The translations under genes and the position numbers were made by a program. Below, piece by piece: positions 19,880 through 31,483 of a stretch of DNA of 64,000 bases (position 1 is the stretch's first letter; every line of letters starts with the position of its first letter). This stretch comes from Alloalcanivorax profundimaris (lineage in GTDB: Bacteria > Pseudomonadota > Gammaproteobacteria > Pseudomonadales > Alcanivoracaceae): positions 310,001 through 374,000 of the forward strand of contig NZ_JABJWH010000036.1 of NCBI RefSeq assembly GCF_015265435.1. Direction: 5' to 3'. Under the pieces are notes generated by a model. The model was not told the DNA's origin. It worked only from the letters and a program-made list of their open reading frames with translations, and ran no database searches.

Positions 19880-20944
19880 TCAACCCTCGGCCACCACCTG
19901 GTTGCGGCCGCGCTGCTTGGCGATATAAAGGCGCTGGTCGGCGGCTTCCACCAGCTCGTCGATGGTGTCGCCGTCGGCGCCCCACTCCGCCACGCCGATG
20001 CTGCAGGACAGCGGAATCACCAGGCGCCCGCCCCGGTAGGGCTGCTTCTCGATCAGCTCGCGCAGGGTTTCCGCCACCAGCACCGCCTCGTCGCGGCCGG
20101 TGTCCGGCAGCAGCACGGTGAACTCCTCGCCGCCCACCCGGCACGGCAAATCGGTGCCACGCAACCGCTCGCGCAGACGCTGGGCCACATGGATGAGCAC
20201 CAGATCGCCCACCTTGTGGCCATGGGTGTCGTTGACGGTCTTGAAGTGGTCCAGGTCCAGTACCAGCACGCTCAACGGCGACTCCAGACGCAAGGCCCGG
20301 CGCTTCTCGTAGTCGAACGCCTCGCGGAACCGGTACAGGTTGGCCAGACGGGTGAGCGGATCGGTGGAGGCCATCACCATCAGATCCGAGCGCGAGCGGT
20401 GGCTGCTGAATTCGTAGACGTAGGCGAACGCCAGGGTGGCCGCCAGGGACAGGGTGATGTTGGCGATCTCGGCGTACTGATTGCTGTGAAGGTATGCCGG
20501 ATTCTTGTAGAGGAACATCACCAGGGCCACCAGGATATAGAACACCGACACCGCCAGCCCCAGCCGCTGGCCGAGCAACAGATGGCAGAGCACCGGTACG
20601 ATGTACACCCACAGAAACACCGTGGGCGACGAACCCGGTATGTACAGCGCCGCCATCATGATGGTCAGGAAGGGAATCAGATAAAGCAGCGTCCAGAGCA
20701 GCAACCGTCGCGTACGGCGAACCACGATATAGAGCGCCAGGGAAGCCACCGCCGCGCCCAACTCCAGATAGGCAAGAATCATCACGCCGCGGCGGCTGTT
20801 GATCACGAAGAACAACATGCCGCACAGCGCGGTGATGATCAAAAGCGCCTTCAGCAAGGCACGGCGTTGCGACTGGCCATCATAGTCGCCGCCCGGTCTT
20901 TTCATCCCCATGGTATACACCGGCTTATTTTTTATTTCCCCCAT
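19880..20944 (-). CDS. membrane-anchored diguanylate cyclase (GGDEF)
   Basis: This 354 aa protein has about six hydrophobic helices in its first 180 residues and a C-terminal GGDEF domain. The active-site loop is GGEEF (271-275). An RxxD inhibitory site (RGTD, 262-265) lies five residues before it, so product feedback by c-di-GMP is expected. The DPLT motif reads DPLTRLAN, with Arg in place of the usual Gly. The sensory part is a membrane module of unrecognised type with no large periplasmic domain. Three in-frame ATGs (20944, 20911, 20905) make the start uncertain. Confidence 0.9.
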   Translation of the reverse strand: MGEIKNKPVYTMGMKRPGGDYDGQSQRRALLKALLIITALCGMLFFVINSRRGVMILAYLELGAAVASLALYIVVRRTRRLLLWTLLYLIPFLTIMMAALYIPGSSPTVFLWVYIVPVLCHLLLGQRLGLAVSVFYILVALVMFLYKNPAYLHSNQYAEIANITLSLAATLAFAYVYEFSSHRSRSDLMVMASTDPLTRLANLYRFREAFDYEKRRALRLESPLSVLVLDLDHFKTVNDTHGHKVGDLVLIHVAQRLRERLRGTDLPCRVGGEEFTVLLPDTGRDEAVLVAETLRELIEKQPYRGGRLVIPLSCSIGVAEWGADGDTIDELVEAADQRLYIAKQRGRNQVVAEG

Positions 20945-21022
20945 CCCGCGCCGGGGGCGGCCCCATCATCGTGTCGGGCACCTAGTAGCAAACTGCCAGC
21001 AAGCACCATACCCGATTTCGGA

Positions 21023-22399
21023 CTATTTACCGATACAGAAGGACGAGAAGATGCGCCCGAGCAGATCGTCGGCGGTGAAGGCGCCGGTGATCTCCTCCAG
21101 GGCGTGCTGAGCGGCGCGCAGATCCTCGGCGAGCAATTCCCCGGCGGCGTGGGCGTGCAGCTGGTCGCGCCCTTTGGCGAGCGCGGCCAGGGCCTGTTCC
21201 AGGGCGGTGATGTGACGGCGACGGGCCGAGAAGCGGCTTTGCCCGGTGCCCTGGTAACCAGCGGCGCCCTTGAGATGGTCGCGCAGCTCCAGCAGGCCCT
21301 GGCCGGTGGCGGCGGAGAGCACGAAGGTGTCCGGCTGATTGGGGTGCGGGCCCGGTGACAGGCCGCTCAGGTCGGCCTTGTTGAGCACCCGGGTCACCGG
21401 CAGGTCCAGGCCGTCCAGCTCCTGCTGGCTGCTGGGCAGCAGATCGGTGAGATCGTCGAGATTGACGCCGGCTTCCTGGGAATCAATCACCACCAGCAAA
21501 CGGTCCGCCTTGCGGATCTCCTCGAACGCCCGGCGGATGCCCTCCTGCTCCACCCGGTCCGGGCTTTCCCGCAGGCCAGCGGTATCGATCAGGTTGAGCG
21601 GCATGCCGTCCAGCTGGATGGCCTCGCGCAACACATCCCGGGTGGTGCCGGCCACTTCGGTGACGATGGCCGCCTCGTGGCCGGCCAGGGCGTTCATCAG
21701 GGAGGACTTGCCGGCATTGGGCTTGCCGGCGATCACCAGGGTCAGCCCCTCGCGAACCAGCCGGCCCTGGCGGGCACTGGCCAGCACCGCCCCCGCCTGG
21801 TCGATGACCCGGTTCAGGTCGTCGGCGACGCCGCCTGCGGACAGGAAGTCGATTTCCTCCTCGGGGAAATCGATGGCCGCCTCCACATAGATGCGCAGCT
21901 GGATCAACTGCTCCACCAACTCGTTGACCTCCCGGGAGAAAACCCCCTGCAGGGAATGCAGGGCGGCCCGGGCGGATTCACGGGTGCCGGCGTCGATCAG
22001 GTCGGCGATCGCCTCGGCCTGGGTCAGATCCATCTTGTCGTTGAGGAAGGCACGCTGGGAGAACTCGCCAGCCCTGGCCGGGCGCGCCCCCTGGTGCACG
22101 CAGGCGGCGACCAGGGCATCCAGGATCACCGGCCCGCCATGGCCCTGCAATTCCACCACTTCCTCGCCGGTGAACGAGCCCGGTGCCGGAAACCAGAGCA
22201 CCAGGCCTTCGTCGATGACTTCTCCGGCCGGGTCCCGAAAGCGCGCGAAATGGGCGGTACGCGGCGTCAGCTCGCGATCGCCAATCAGCGCCCGGGTAAT
22301 GCGCCCGGCGTCCGGTCCGGACAAACGCACCACTCCCACGCCGCCCCGACCGGGGGCGGTGGCGACGGCAACAATGGTATCCGGGGCGCTCACAGACAT
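21023..22399 (-). CDS. mnmE: tRNA uridine-5-carboxymethylaminomethyl modification GTPase MnmE
   Basis: This 458 aa protein is the partner of MnmG in wobble-uridine modification. It has an N-terminal folate-binding domain ([22 protein letters not shown]), a helical domain, and an inserted G domain with P-loop GKPNAGKSS at about residue 224 and GTTRDVL. It ends in the strictly conserved FCIGK containing the C-terminal cysteine. The start ATG 22399 matches the family N-terminus. The open frame continues upstream but without family character. It lies next to yidC as usual, while mnmG does not follow it. Confidence 0.97.
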   Translation of the reverse strand: MSVSAPDTIVAVATAPGRGGVGVVRLSGPDAGRITRALIGDRELTPRTAHFARFRDPAGEVIDEGLVLWFPAPGSFTGEEVVELQGHGGPVILDALVAACVHQGARPARAGEFSQRAFLNDKMDLTQAEAIADLIDAGTRESARAALHSLQGVFSREVNELVEQLIQLRIYVEAAIDFPEEEIDFLSAGGVADDLNRVIDQAGAVLASARQGRLVREGLTLVIAGKPNAGKSSLMNALAGHEAAIVTEVAGTTRDVLREAIQLDGMPLNLIDTAGLRESPDRVEQEGIRRAFEEIRKADRLLVVIDSQEAGVNLDDLTDLLPSSQQELDGLDLPVTRVLNKADLSGLSPGPHPNQPDTFVLSAATGQGLLELRDHLKGAAGYQGTGQSRFSARRRHITALEQALAALAKGRDQLHAHAAGELLAEDLRAAQHALEEITGAFTADDLLGRIFSSFCIGK

Positions 22400-22441
22400 G
22401 GCGGAATTATAGAAAGGGCCGGGGCTCGGAGGCCAGGAAAG

Positions 22442-22470
22442 AAAAGGCCGGTCACGGGGACCGGCCTTTT
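22442..22470 (-). terminator. intrinsic terminator between yidC and mnmE
   Basis: AAAAGGCCGGTC (22442-22453) pairs with GACCGGCCTTTT (22459-22470) around a 5 nt loop. Read on the minus strand it follows the yidC stop and ends in a T-run, so mnmE is probably partly separated from the rpmH-rnpA-yidC transcript. Confidence 0.82.
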
Positions 22471-22494
22471 CACGGTGGCGGTGTCGGAGAACCG

Positions 22495-24240
22495 CTAGCT
22501 TTCGCTTTCGATCTTGCGGGTGATCAGATACTGCTGGCCGATGGACAACAGGTTGTTGGTCAGCCAGTACAGCACCAAACCGGCCGGGAACCACAGCATG
22601 AACACCGAGAAGATCAGCGGCATCCACTTCATCACCTGGGCCTGGGTGGGGTCCGCCGGCGTGGGGTTGAGACGGGTCTGCAGGAACATGGACGCGCCCA
22701 TCAGGATCGGCAGTACGAAGTAGGGATCCATCACCGACAGGTCATTGATCCACAGGAAGAACGGCGCCTGGCGCAGCTCCACGGATTCCAGCAGCACGTA
22801 GTACAGGGAAATGAACACCGGCATCTGCACCAGCATGGGCAGACAGCCGCCCAGCGGATTGATCTTCTCGCGCTGGAACAGCTTCATGGTTTCCTGCTGC
22901 TGCTTCTGGCGGTCGCTTTTGTACTCTTCCTTGATGCGCTGCATTTCCGGAGCCACCTTGCGCATCTTGGCCATGGACCGGTAGCTGGTGGCGCTGAGCT
23001 TGAAGAACAGCAGCTTGATGATCAGGGTCAGCAGAATGATGGCCACGCCCCAATTGACCACGCCCACGCCCAGATCCAGTTCCAGGCCGAACAGATCCAG
23101 CTCACCGCTCTGCAGGAACACCAGCACGTGGAAGATGGGCTGGGCGATGAACCACAGCCAGCCATAGTCAACGGTCATGTTCAGGCCCGGGCTGATGGCT
23201 TCCAGGTGATCCTGGACCTTGGGGCCGGTGTAGAACTCGGCGTAGAACACTTTCTCCTCGCCGGGCGCCACTTCCTGGTTGGCGCCCACGAAGCGCAGCA
23301 GGTATTCGTCCCGGTTCTGGCGGTACACCGTGGAATAGGTATAGCGGCCCTGGGCATCCGGCACCCAGGCGGATACGAAGTAATGCTGGAGCATGGCGAT
23401 CCAGCCGCCTTCCTGGGTCAGCTTGAGCGGATCTTCCTGAATGTCGTCGAAGGGCAGCTTGTTGTACGGCTTTTCCTCGCTCCAGTAGGCGGCGCCCAGA
23501 TAGGTGGGCATGGGGATGAAGCCCTGGGTACTCTTACCCGGGTCATCGCTGCCATCCCGCTTGATCTGGCCGTACAGGGCGCCCTGCCAGGGCTGGTTGC
23601 CGTTGTTGCGGACGATGTGGCTGACCCGCACCAGGTAGCTGCCGCGCTCGAAGGTGTAGCGCTTGATGATCTGAACGCCACCGCCCTGATCCAGGGTCAG
23701 GTCCACGTTCAGTTCCTTCTGGCCTTCGTCCAGACTGTAGCTGGGCTGGGCGGCGGCCCAGGTAGGCCGGCCTTCCCGGGTGTCGGTGCCGTTGGGGCCC
23801 ACCAGACCGCTTTGCGCCACATAGGTCCGGGTGGCGTCGTCCTCCAGCAGCACGAAAGGCTGATCCGGCGTATCCGCGTGGCGGGGGTATTCCGGCAGCG
23901 CCACACGCACCACGTCGCCGCCCACCGGATTGATCTCCAGCGACAGCACGTCGGTGTTCACCTGGATGCGATCGGCCCGCGCCGTGGCGGCGTTGTCGGA
24001 ACCGGTGTCCTGGCCGGCGGCCACGTCCGGTACAGCGCCCTGCTCCGGGCCGGCATCGGGCTCGGGGAGCAGGTGTTCCTCGTCCTGATCCTCGGCGGCG
24101 GCGCCGCTGTTCGGGGCGGCGGTTTGCTCCTGGGCCACCGGGGTGGTGTCCGGAGCCATGTAGTCCTGTTGCCAGGCCTGGATCAGCAGGTAGGAAACAA
24201 CGGCGATGCCGGTGATCACTAACGCGCGGGGGATGTCCAT
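22495..24240 (-). CDS. yidC: membrane protein insertase YidC
   Basis: This 581 aa inner-membrane insertase/chaperone works with or without SecYEG. An N-terminal signal-anchor helix ([20 protein letters not shown]) is followed by an acidic, low-complexity linker (about 30-85), the large periplasmic beta-sandwich domain (about 90-350) and the conserved five-helix core (from about 375: [39 protein letters not shown]). The length and layout match gammaproteobacterial YidC. It is 42 bp downstream of rnpA, with no yidD between them. Confidence 0.97.
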   Translation of the reverse strand: MDIPRALVITGIAVVSYLLIQAWQQDYMAPDTTPVAQEQTAAPNSGAAAEDQDEEHLLPEPDAGPEQGAVPDVAAGQDTGSDNAATARADRIQVNTDVLSLEINPVGGDVVRVALPEYPRHADTPDQPFVLLEDDATRTYVAQSGLVGPNGTDTREGRPTWAAAQPSYSLDEGQKELNVDLTLDQGGGVQIIKRYTFERGSYLVRVSHIVRNNGNQPWQGALYGQIKRDGSDDPGKSTQGFIPMPTYLGAAYWSEEKPYNKLPFDDIQEDPLKLTQEGGWIAMLQHYFVSAWVPDAQGRYTYSTVYRQNRDEYLLRFVGANQEVAPGEEKVFYAEFYTGPKVQDHLEAISPGLNMTVDYGWLWFIAQPIFHVLVFLQSGELDLFGLELDLGVGVVNWGVAIILLTLIIKLLFFKLSATSYRSMAKMRKVAPEMQRIKEEYKSDRQKQQQETMKLFQREKINPLGGCLPMLVQMPVFISLYYVLLESVELRQAPFFLWINDLSVMDPYFVLPILMGASMFLQTRLNPTPADPTQAQVMKWMPLIFSVFMLWFPAGLVLYWLTNNLLSIGQQYLITRKIESES

Positions 24241-24282
24241 AGTCAGATTTAATTCTGGCGAGAAAAAGCGGACGGCAGTTTC

Positions 24283-24672
24283 TCAGTCTTGCCCGCGCTT
24301 GGCAAGCAGCTTGTCCAGCAGCCCGGCCAGCAACGGCGTGGCGCCTCGGCCACCATCGGCGGGACAGGGCGCGCGCAGCAGGACGATCAGGTCCAGGCCG
24401 GCCAGTTCGTATTGGCGCAAGCGGAATTGTTCCCGGGCACGGCGCTTGATAGCGCCCCGATCCACGGCGCGGCGGGCACGACGGCGTCCCACCACCAGAC
24501 CCAGGCGGGCATGGGACAGATCGTTGCGACGGGCAAGAATCAGGAAATGGCGATCGGAAACCCGGTAATCCGGCTTGTCGAACACGGCGCGGAACTGGCC
24601 GCCATCGGTCAGGCGTTGATCACGGGTGAAGGAAAGCGGGCGGGGAACGGCCGGCGCTGACTGGCGCACCAT
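24283..24672 (-). CDS. rnpA: ribonuclease P protein component
   Basis: This 129 aa basic protein is the protein cofactor of RNase P for tRNA 5' processing. The family features FTRDQRLTDGGQFRAVF near the N-terminus and the RNA-binding motif, here RGAIKRRAREQFR in place of the usual RNRxKR, are recognisable. It stands between rpmH (40 bp upstream) and yidC, its standard place. Confidence 0.93.
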   Translation of the reverse strand: MVRQSAPAVPRPLSFTRDQRLTDGGQFRAVFDKPDYRVSDRHFLILARRNDLSHARLGLVVGRRRARRAVDRGAIKRRAREQFRLRQYELAGLDLIVLLRAPCPADGGRGATPLLAGLLDKLLAKRGQD

Positions 24673-24712
24673 GGAGAACAGTGACGGAAGTCAGTCAGCA
24701 CCGAAGGCTGAC

Positions 24713-24847
24713 TTATACCGTCAGCCGTTTACGGCCCTTGGCGCGACGGGCGGCCAGTACTTTGCGGCCATTCTTGGTGGCCATACGGGCACGGAAACCG
24801 TGGTTGCGCTTGCGCTTGATGTTGCTCGGCTGGAATGTCCGTTTCAT
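24713..24847 (-). CDS. rpmH: 50S ribosomal protein L34
   Basis: This 44 aa protein is read from the ATG at 24845-24847 to the TAA at 24713-24715. It begins [20 protein letters not shown] and ends GRKRLTV, the full and near-invariant L34 sequence. It is the first gene of the rpmH-rnpA-yidC operon and marks one border of oriC. Confidence 0.98.
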   Translation of the reverse strand: MKRTFQPSNIKRKRNHGFRARMATKNGRKVLAARRAKGRKRLTV

Positions 24848-24892
24848 GGCGTCATCCCCAAAAGTGGCGTTCGTGGTCAATAGAGGGCGCGG

Positions 24893-24921
24893 ATAATAGT
24901 CCCGTGGTGGCCCTGTGTCAA
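24893..24921 (-). promoter_or_regulatory. sigma70 promoter of rpmH-rnpA-yidC
   Basis: On the minus strand a perfect -35 TTGACA (24916-24921) and -10 TATTAT (24893-24898) are separated by 17 bp. The predicted transcript would start about 40 nt before rpmH. This is a near-consensus promoter, as expected for a ribosomal protein gene. Confidence 0.88.
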
Positions 24922-24944
24922 TCGCGTTGTTCCGGGCCGGGTTC

Positions 24945-25022
24945 AGTTACTAAAAGAATTATGAATTTAAATATTTTTTAGTAGCAGTGGTAATAGTAGG
25001 GGAAGGTCGTTTTTGTGGAAAA
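24945..25022. promoter_or_regulatory. DNA unwinding element with DnaA-trio-like triplets and adjacent DnaA box
   Basis: An AT-rich segment (24945-24980, including AATTTAAATATTTTTTAG) is followed by in-register triplets TAG TAG CAG TGG TAA TAG TAG (24979-24999), a short G-rich step and TGTGGAAAA (25014-25022), which is a DnaA box on the minus strand with one mismatch. The order DnaA box, GC-rich step, trios, AT-rich DNA is that of the basal unwinding system described for Bacillus subtilis. Its function here is inferred. Confidence 0.7.
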
Positions 25023-25040
25023 GTGCTAAAACCATAATGA

Positions 25041-25053
25041 AATCAATGGGTTG
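25041..25053 (+). promoter_or_regulatory. IHF-binding consensus inside oriC
   Basis: AATCAATGGGTTG matches the consensus WATCAANNNNTTR at every defined position and lies between the unwinding region and the dnaA-proximal boxes, where a DNA bend would be useful. Confidence 0.6.
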
Positions 25054-25194
25054 TCATGTTGGTAACTACCGTATAACTGTGTGTAACCTTTGGTGATGGA
25101 CGGCGGATAGTCTGTCGAAGGTTGTGGAATGAATTGGTCCAGCGGGTTGTCCCCAGGGTTATCGGCCCGGTGGCGCACAGGGTTGTGGTCATAG

Positions 25195-25203
25195 TTATCC
25201 ACA
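25195..25203 (+). promoter_or_regulatory. DnaA box (perfect)
   Basis: TTATCCACA is a perfect high-affinity DnaA box. It faces the second perfect box 40 bp to the right in inverted orientation. Confidence 0.9.
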
Positions 25204-25234
25204 GCGTGCGGGACCCGAAAAACAGCCGTTCAGC

Positions 25235-25243
25235 TGTGGATAA
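25235..25243 (-). promoter_or_regulatory. DnaA box (perfect), near the dnaA promoter
   Basis: TGTGGATAA on the plus strand is TTATCCACA on the minus strand. A possible -10 (TATAGAAT, 25259-25266) lies 15 bp to the right, so DnaA bound here could repress dnaA transcription. The -35 is not convincing. Confidence 0.88.
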
Positions 25244-25307
25244 TCGACCGGGCCGGGGTATAGAATGCGACGTCTTGTTTTCCATGTATTCAGGCAAAGG
25301 CGGGGAC

Positions 25308-26702
25308 GTGTCCGAGGAGCTTTGGCATCGCTGTTTGACGCGGCTGGAGGATGAATTGCCCTCGCAGCAATTCAATATGTGGATCCGTCCGCTGCAGGTG
25401 ACGGCGTCCGCGGACGGCGGAGAACTCACCCTTTTCGCCCCCAATCGCTTCGTGGTCGACTGGGTTCGCGACAAATACCTGGAACGCATCGGTGAGGTGC
25501 TGGGCGAGCTGCAGAGCGGCCCCCTGCCCCAGTTGCGCCTGGAGGTGGGCAGCTCCCGGGCACCGGCGGCGCCGGCTCGGGCTCCCGGTCCGGCCCCGGC
25601 GGAGCGGCGCGCCCCCCAGGCGGTGAGCGAACCTCGCGCCAAGGCGGTCTCGCCGGAACTGGGCGGCGCCGCTAAGCACCGCAGCAATCTGAATTCCAGC
25701 TTTACCTTCGTTACCTTCGTGGAAGGTAAGTCCAACCGCATGGCCTGCGCGGCCGCCCAGCAGGTGGCGGAGAACCCGGCCAGCCACGGCTATAACCCCC
25801 TGTTGCTGTACGGCGGCGTGGGCCTGGGCAAGACCCACCTCATGCATGCCGTGGGCAACGAACTGCAGCGCCGCAATCCCAACGCCAAGGTGGTGTACCT
25901 GCACAGCGAGCGTTTCGTGGCGGACATGATTTCGGCGCTGCGTAACAAGACCATCAACGAGTTCAAGCGCTTCTACCGCTCGGTGGACGCCTTGCTCATT
26001 GATGATATTCAATTTTTTGCTGGTAAAGAGCAGTCCCAGGAGGAGTTCTTCCACACCTTCAACGCCTTGCTGGAAAATGGTCAGCAAATCATCCTGACCT
26101 GCGATAAATTCCCCAAGGAGGTGGACGGGCTGGAGGAGCGGCTCAAGAGCCGGTTCGGCTGGGGCCTGTCCCAACCCTTGGAACCGCCGGAACTGGAAAC
26201 CCGGGTGGCGATTCTCAAGAAGAAGGCCGAGGAGGCGCGGGTGGAGCTGCCGGATGACGCCGCCTTCTTCATCGCCCAGCGCATTCGTTCCAACGTGCGC
26301 GAGCTGGAGGGGGCCCTGCGCCGGGTGATCGCCCATGTGCGCTTCACCGGGGCGCAGATCGACATCGGCCTGATCAAGGAAGCGCTGAAGGACCTGATCG
26401 CCCTGCAGGCACGACAGATCAGTATCGACAACATCCAGCGCACCGTGGCGGAATACTACAAGATCAAGGTGCCGGATTTGCATTCACCGCGGCGCACCCG
26501 TTCCGTGGCCCGGCCCCGCCAGGTGGCGATGGCCCTGTCCAAGGAACTGACCAGCCACAGCCTGCCGGAGATCGGGGAAAGCTTCGGCGGCCGGGACCAC
26601 ACCACCGTGCTGCATGCCTGTCGCAAGGTGGCGGAACTGCGGGAATCCAACCCGGAAATAGAAGAAGATTACCAGAACCTCCTGCGGACGCTGACGTCCT
26701 GA
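25308..26702 (+). CDS. dnaA: chromosomal replication initiator protein DnaA
   Basis: This 464 aa protein begins at GTG 25308 ([21 protein letters not shown]), the family N-terminus. AAAGG lies 7 nt upstream. The open frame extends further upstream through oriC, but that part is not DnaA-like. It has domain I (1-85), a proline/alanine-rich domain II (about 90-130), AAA+ domain III with Walker [10 protein letters not shown] (from residue 169) and Walker [10 protein letters not shown], and C-terminal domain IV with the helix-turn-helix signature [11 protein letters not shown]. It initiates replication at the adjacent oriC. Confidence 0.98.
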   Translation: MSEELWHRCLTRLEDELPSQQFNMWIRPLQVTASADGGELTLFAPNRFVVDWVRDKYLERIGEVLGELQSGPLPQLRLEVGSSRAPAAPARAPGPAPAERRAPQAVSEPRAKAVSPELGGAAKHRSNLNSSFTFVTFVEGKSNRMACAAAQQVAENPASHGYNPLLLYGGVGLGKTHLMHAVGNELQRRNPNAKVVYLHSERFVADMISALRNKTINEFKRFYRSVDALLIDDIQFFAGKEQSQEEFFHTFNALLENGQQIILTCDKFPKEVDGLEERLKSRFGWGLSQPLEPPELETRVAILKKKAEEARVELPDDAAFFIAQRIRSNVRELEGALRRVIAHVRFTGAQIDIGLIKEALKDLIALQARQISIDNIQRTVAEYYKIKVPDLHSPRRTRSVARPRQVAMALSKELTSHSLPEIGESFGGRDHTTVLHACRKVAELRESNPEIEEDYQNLLRTLTS

Positions 26703-26731
26703 CGGATCAACAGACAACGGGAAAGCGACTC

Positions 26732-27832
26732 ATGAAATTCTCCATCAACCGTGAACAACTGCTCAAGCCGCTGCAGCAGGTGGCCGCGGTGGTCGAAAAA
26801 CGCCAAACGCTGCCGGTTCTGTCCAATGTGCTCATGGAGGTGGGGGACGGTCAGCTTTCCCTGACCGGCACCGATCTGGAGCTGGAGCTGGTGGCGCGGT
26901 TGCCGCTGGAGGGGGAACACCAGGCCGGGGAGACCACGGTGCCGGCGCGCAAGCTGGTGGACATCGCCAAGAGCCTGCCGGCGGAGGCGGACATTCGGTT
27001 CGAGATCGACGGCGAGCGCATGCTGGTGCGCTCCGGGCGCAGCCGCTTTTCCCTGACCACCCTGCCGGCGTCGGAATTCCCCAACCAGGAAGAGGACAAC
27101 GCGGGCTCGGTGCTGGACATCGCCCCCACCGCCCTGCGTGGCCTGATCGACCACACCGCCTTTTCCATGGCCCAGCAGGACGTGCGCTACTATCTGAACG
27201 GTATGCTGTTCGAGCTGCGCCCGGGCATGCTGCGGGCGGTGTCGACCGATGGCCACCGCCTGGCGCTGTGCGACGCGCCCATGGAGGGCCAGAGCGAGGA
27301 GGCCTCGGTGATCCTGCCCCGCAAGGGCGTCATGGAGCTGTCGCGGATTCTCGCCGACGCCGGTGAATCGGCCCGGCTGACCCTGGGCCGCAACCATGTG
27401 CGGATCGTAGCGGGCTCGATTACCTTTACCTCCAAATTGGTGGACGGCAAATTCCCGGAATACGAGCGGGTGATCCCCAAGGACGGTTCCCGGATCGTCA
27501 TGGCCGATCGCGAAACCCTGCGCCAGGCGCTGGCCCGGGTGGCGATTCTCTCCAACGAGAAGTACCGGGGCGTGCGCGTGCAGCTCTCCGAGGGCAGCCT
27601 GCGCATCATCGCCAACAACCCGGAGCAGGAAGAAGCGGAGGAAGAGGTATCCGTTGATTTCGGCGGCGGTCCCCTGGAGATCGGCTTCAACGTGAGCTAC
27701 TTGCTGGATGTGCTTAACACCATAGACGGTACCCAGGCCCGTCTGGAACTGGGCGATAGCAACAGCAGCGCACTGATCACCGATCCGGAGCATGAGGCGG
27801 CCCTGTATGTGGTCATGCCCATGCGTCTCTGA
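26732..27832 (+). CDS. dnaN: DNA polymerase III subunit beta (sliding clamp)
   Basis: This 366 aa protein is the ring-shaped processivity clamp. The N-terminus MKFSINREQLLKPLQQVAAVVEKR and the C-terminus YVVMPMRL, part of the clamp-binding cleft, are canonical. The three-domain length matches E. coli (366 aa). It is 29 bp downstream of dnaA in the dnaA-dnaN-recF-gyrB cluster. Confidence 0.98.
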   Translation: MKFSINREQLLKPLQQVAAVVEKRQTLPVLSNVLMEVGDGQLSLTGTDLELELVARLPLEGEHQAGETTVPARKLVDIAKSLPAEADIRFEIDGERMLVRSGRSRFSLTTLPASEFPNQEEDNAGSVLDIAPTALRGLIDHTAFSMAQQDVRYYLNGMLFELRPGMLRAVSTDGHRLALCDAPMEGQSEEASVILPRKGVMELSRILADAGESARLTLGRNHVRIVAGSITFTSKLVDGKFPEYERVIPKDGSRIVMADRETLRQALARVAILSNEKYRGVRVQLSEGSLRIIANNPEQEEAEEEVSVDFGGGPLEIGFNVSYLLDVLNTIDGTQARLELGDSNSSALITDPEHEAALYVVMPMRL

Positions 27833-27846
27833 TTGCCTCTCTGCCT

Positions 27847-27871
27847 GGCCCGGCGGTTCCTCCGCCGGGCC
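27847..27871 (+). terminator. GC-rich hairpin between dnaN and recF
   Basis: GGCCCGGCGG (27847-27856) pairs perfectly with CCGCCGGGCC (27862-27871) around a 5 nt loop. There is no T-run after it, only a C/T-rich stretch, so it may attenuate or stabilise the dnaN message or mask recF translation rather than terminate. Confidence 0.55.
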
Positions 27872-27892
27872 CCTTCCCTCCCCGTCCTCCGC

Positions 27893-28993
27893 ATGCTCGC
27901 TGATCTGAGACTCACGGACTTCCGCAATTACCGGGAGGCGGAAATCGCGCCCTCCTCCGGCCTCAATATCATTCTGGGCGATAACGGCAGCGGAAAGACC
28001 AGCCTGCTGGAGGCGATCTATTTCATTGGCAGCGGTGGCCGCTCCTTCCGGGGCGGGCGCCTGTCCCGTCTGGTTCGCGATGGCGCCGAGGCGGCCACGC
28101 TATTCGCTCGGGTGGATCACGGCGAGCATCAGCATCGGTTGGGTATCCGGAGGGCGTCTTCGGGCATTGAATCCCTCAAGCTCAATGGCGCCACCCCTGG
28201 AGCGTTGAGCGATGTGGCCGCCCTGCTTCCGGTGCTGGCTCTGCATCCACAATCGGTGGATCTGATATTCGGCCCTTCGGCTCTGCGCCGGCGATTCCTG
28301 GATTGGGGAATGTTCCACGTGGAACATTCTTTCCTGGCCACCTGGAAGGAGGCCAACGCGGCCCTGAAACAGCGGAACGCTCTGTTGCGATCCGGCCGCG
28401 TCACCCCCCGGGAATTACGTTACTGGGACCAGAAATTAGCCGCCAGTTCTGGTAGTATCGAACAGTTACGCAGCGGGTATTTGGCACGTCTGAAAGCCCG
28501 CTGGCAAAGCGTTCTGGCCATGCTGGCGCCGGAGTTGAAAGGCGGCCTCATCCTGCAAACAGGCTTGCGCGATGGGGAATCCTATCTGGATGCTCTGGCC
28601 CGCACCCGCGACGAGGATTTGCGCCGTGGCTTCACCCATACCGGGTTTCATCGCTCGGAATTGAAGATGACCGTCGGCGGCACCCTGGCCCGGGATCGGG
28701 TATCCCGGGGGCAGGCAAAAATCCTGGCCTATGGCCTGGTGCTGGCCCAGCTTCCCCTGATCGAGGAAGCGGGGAAAATCTGTACCTTGTTGGTGGACGA
28801 TCTGGGCTCGGAGCTGGACCACGAGCACAGGATGACCCTGCTCCGCTTCTTGGCGGCGGGAACTCACCAGACACTGATCACCGCGGTGGACCGGGCCCAG
28901 TTGGCTCCCGCCGCGGACGAAAAAACGGGCGCAGCGGCCCGATTGTTCCACGTGGAACATGGCCGCGTTCAGCGGATATCGGACGATCCATAG
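27893..28993 (+). CDS. recF: DNA replication and repair protein RecF
   Basis: This 366 aa SMC-like ATPase loads RecA at gaps with RecOR. The ATG 27893 gives MLADLRLTDFRNYREAEI, the family N-terminus. Walker A GDNGSGKT is at residues 29-36, the signature is in SRGQAKILAYGLVLAQ and Walker B is in LLVDDLGSELD. The frame is open from the dnaN stop, but the extra 20 codons are not RecF-like. I see no clear Shine-Dalgarno, and a strong hairpin lies 22 bp upstream. Confidence 0.96.
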   Translation: MLADLRLTDFRNYREAEIAPSSGLNIILGDNGSGKTSLLEAIYFIGSGGRSFRGGRLSRLVRDGAEAATLFARVDHGEHQHRLGIRRASSGIESLKLNGATPGALSDVAALLPVLALHPQSVDLIFGPSALRRRFLDWGMFHVEHSFLATWKEANAALKQRNALLRSGRVTPRELRYWDQKLAASSGSIEQLRSGYLARLKARWQSVLAMLAPELKGGLILQTGLRDGESYLDALARTRDEDLRRGFTHTGFHRSELKMTVGGTLARDRVSRGQAKILAYGLVLAQLPLIEEAGKICTLLVDDLGSELDHEHRMTLLRFLAAGTHQTLITAVDRAQLAPAADEKTGAAARLFHVEHGRVQRISDDP

Positions 28994-31417
<2,424 letters not shown>

Positions 31418-31483
31418 GGCGGGGAAAGAGAGACGGCGGCGGCGCAACCTTGACCGGTCGCGACCGCCGGAGCTCCCTGGGAC

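Larger units (their letters stand above)
24850..25290. other. oriC: chromosomal replication origin oriC
   Basis: This is the non-coding spacer between rpmH and dnaA, the usual place of oriC in gammaproteobacteria outside the enterics. It contains the rpmH promoter, an AT-rich stretch (about 24945-24980), a run of TAG-like triplets, a one-mismatch DnaA box, an IHF consensus, a weak DnaA box (TGTGTGTAA, 25078-25086) and two perfect DnaA boxes close to dnaA. I saw no GATC in the spacer, so Dam/SeqA control of the E. coli type is not indicated. Confidence 0.93.

Noticed and set aside
18428-21358. 976-codon plus-strand frame across fumC, diguanylate cyclase and mnmE
   Set aside because: It spans three well-supported genes on the other strand and has antisense-type composition.
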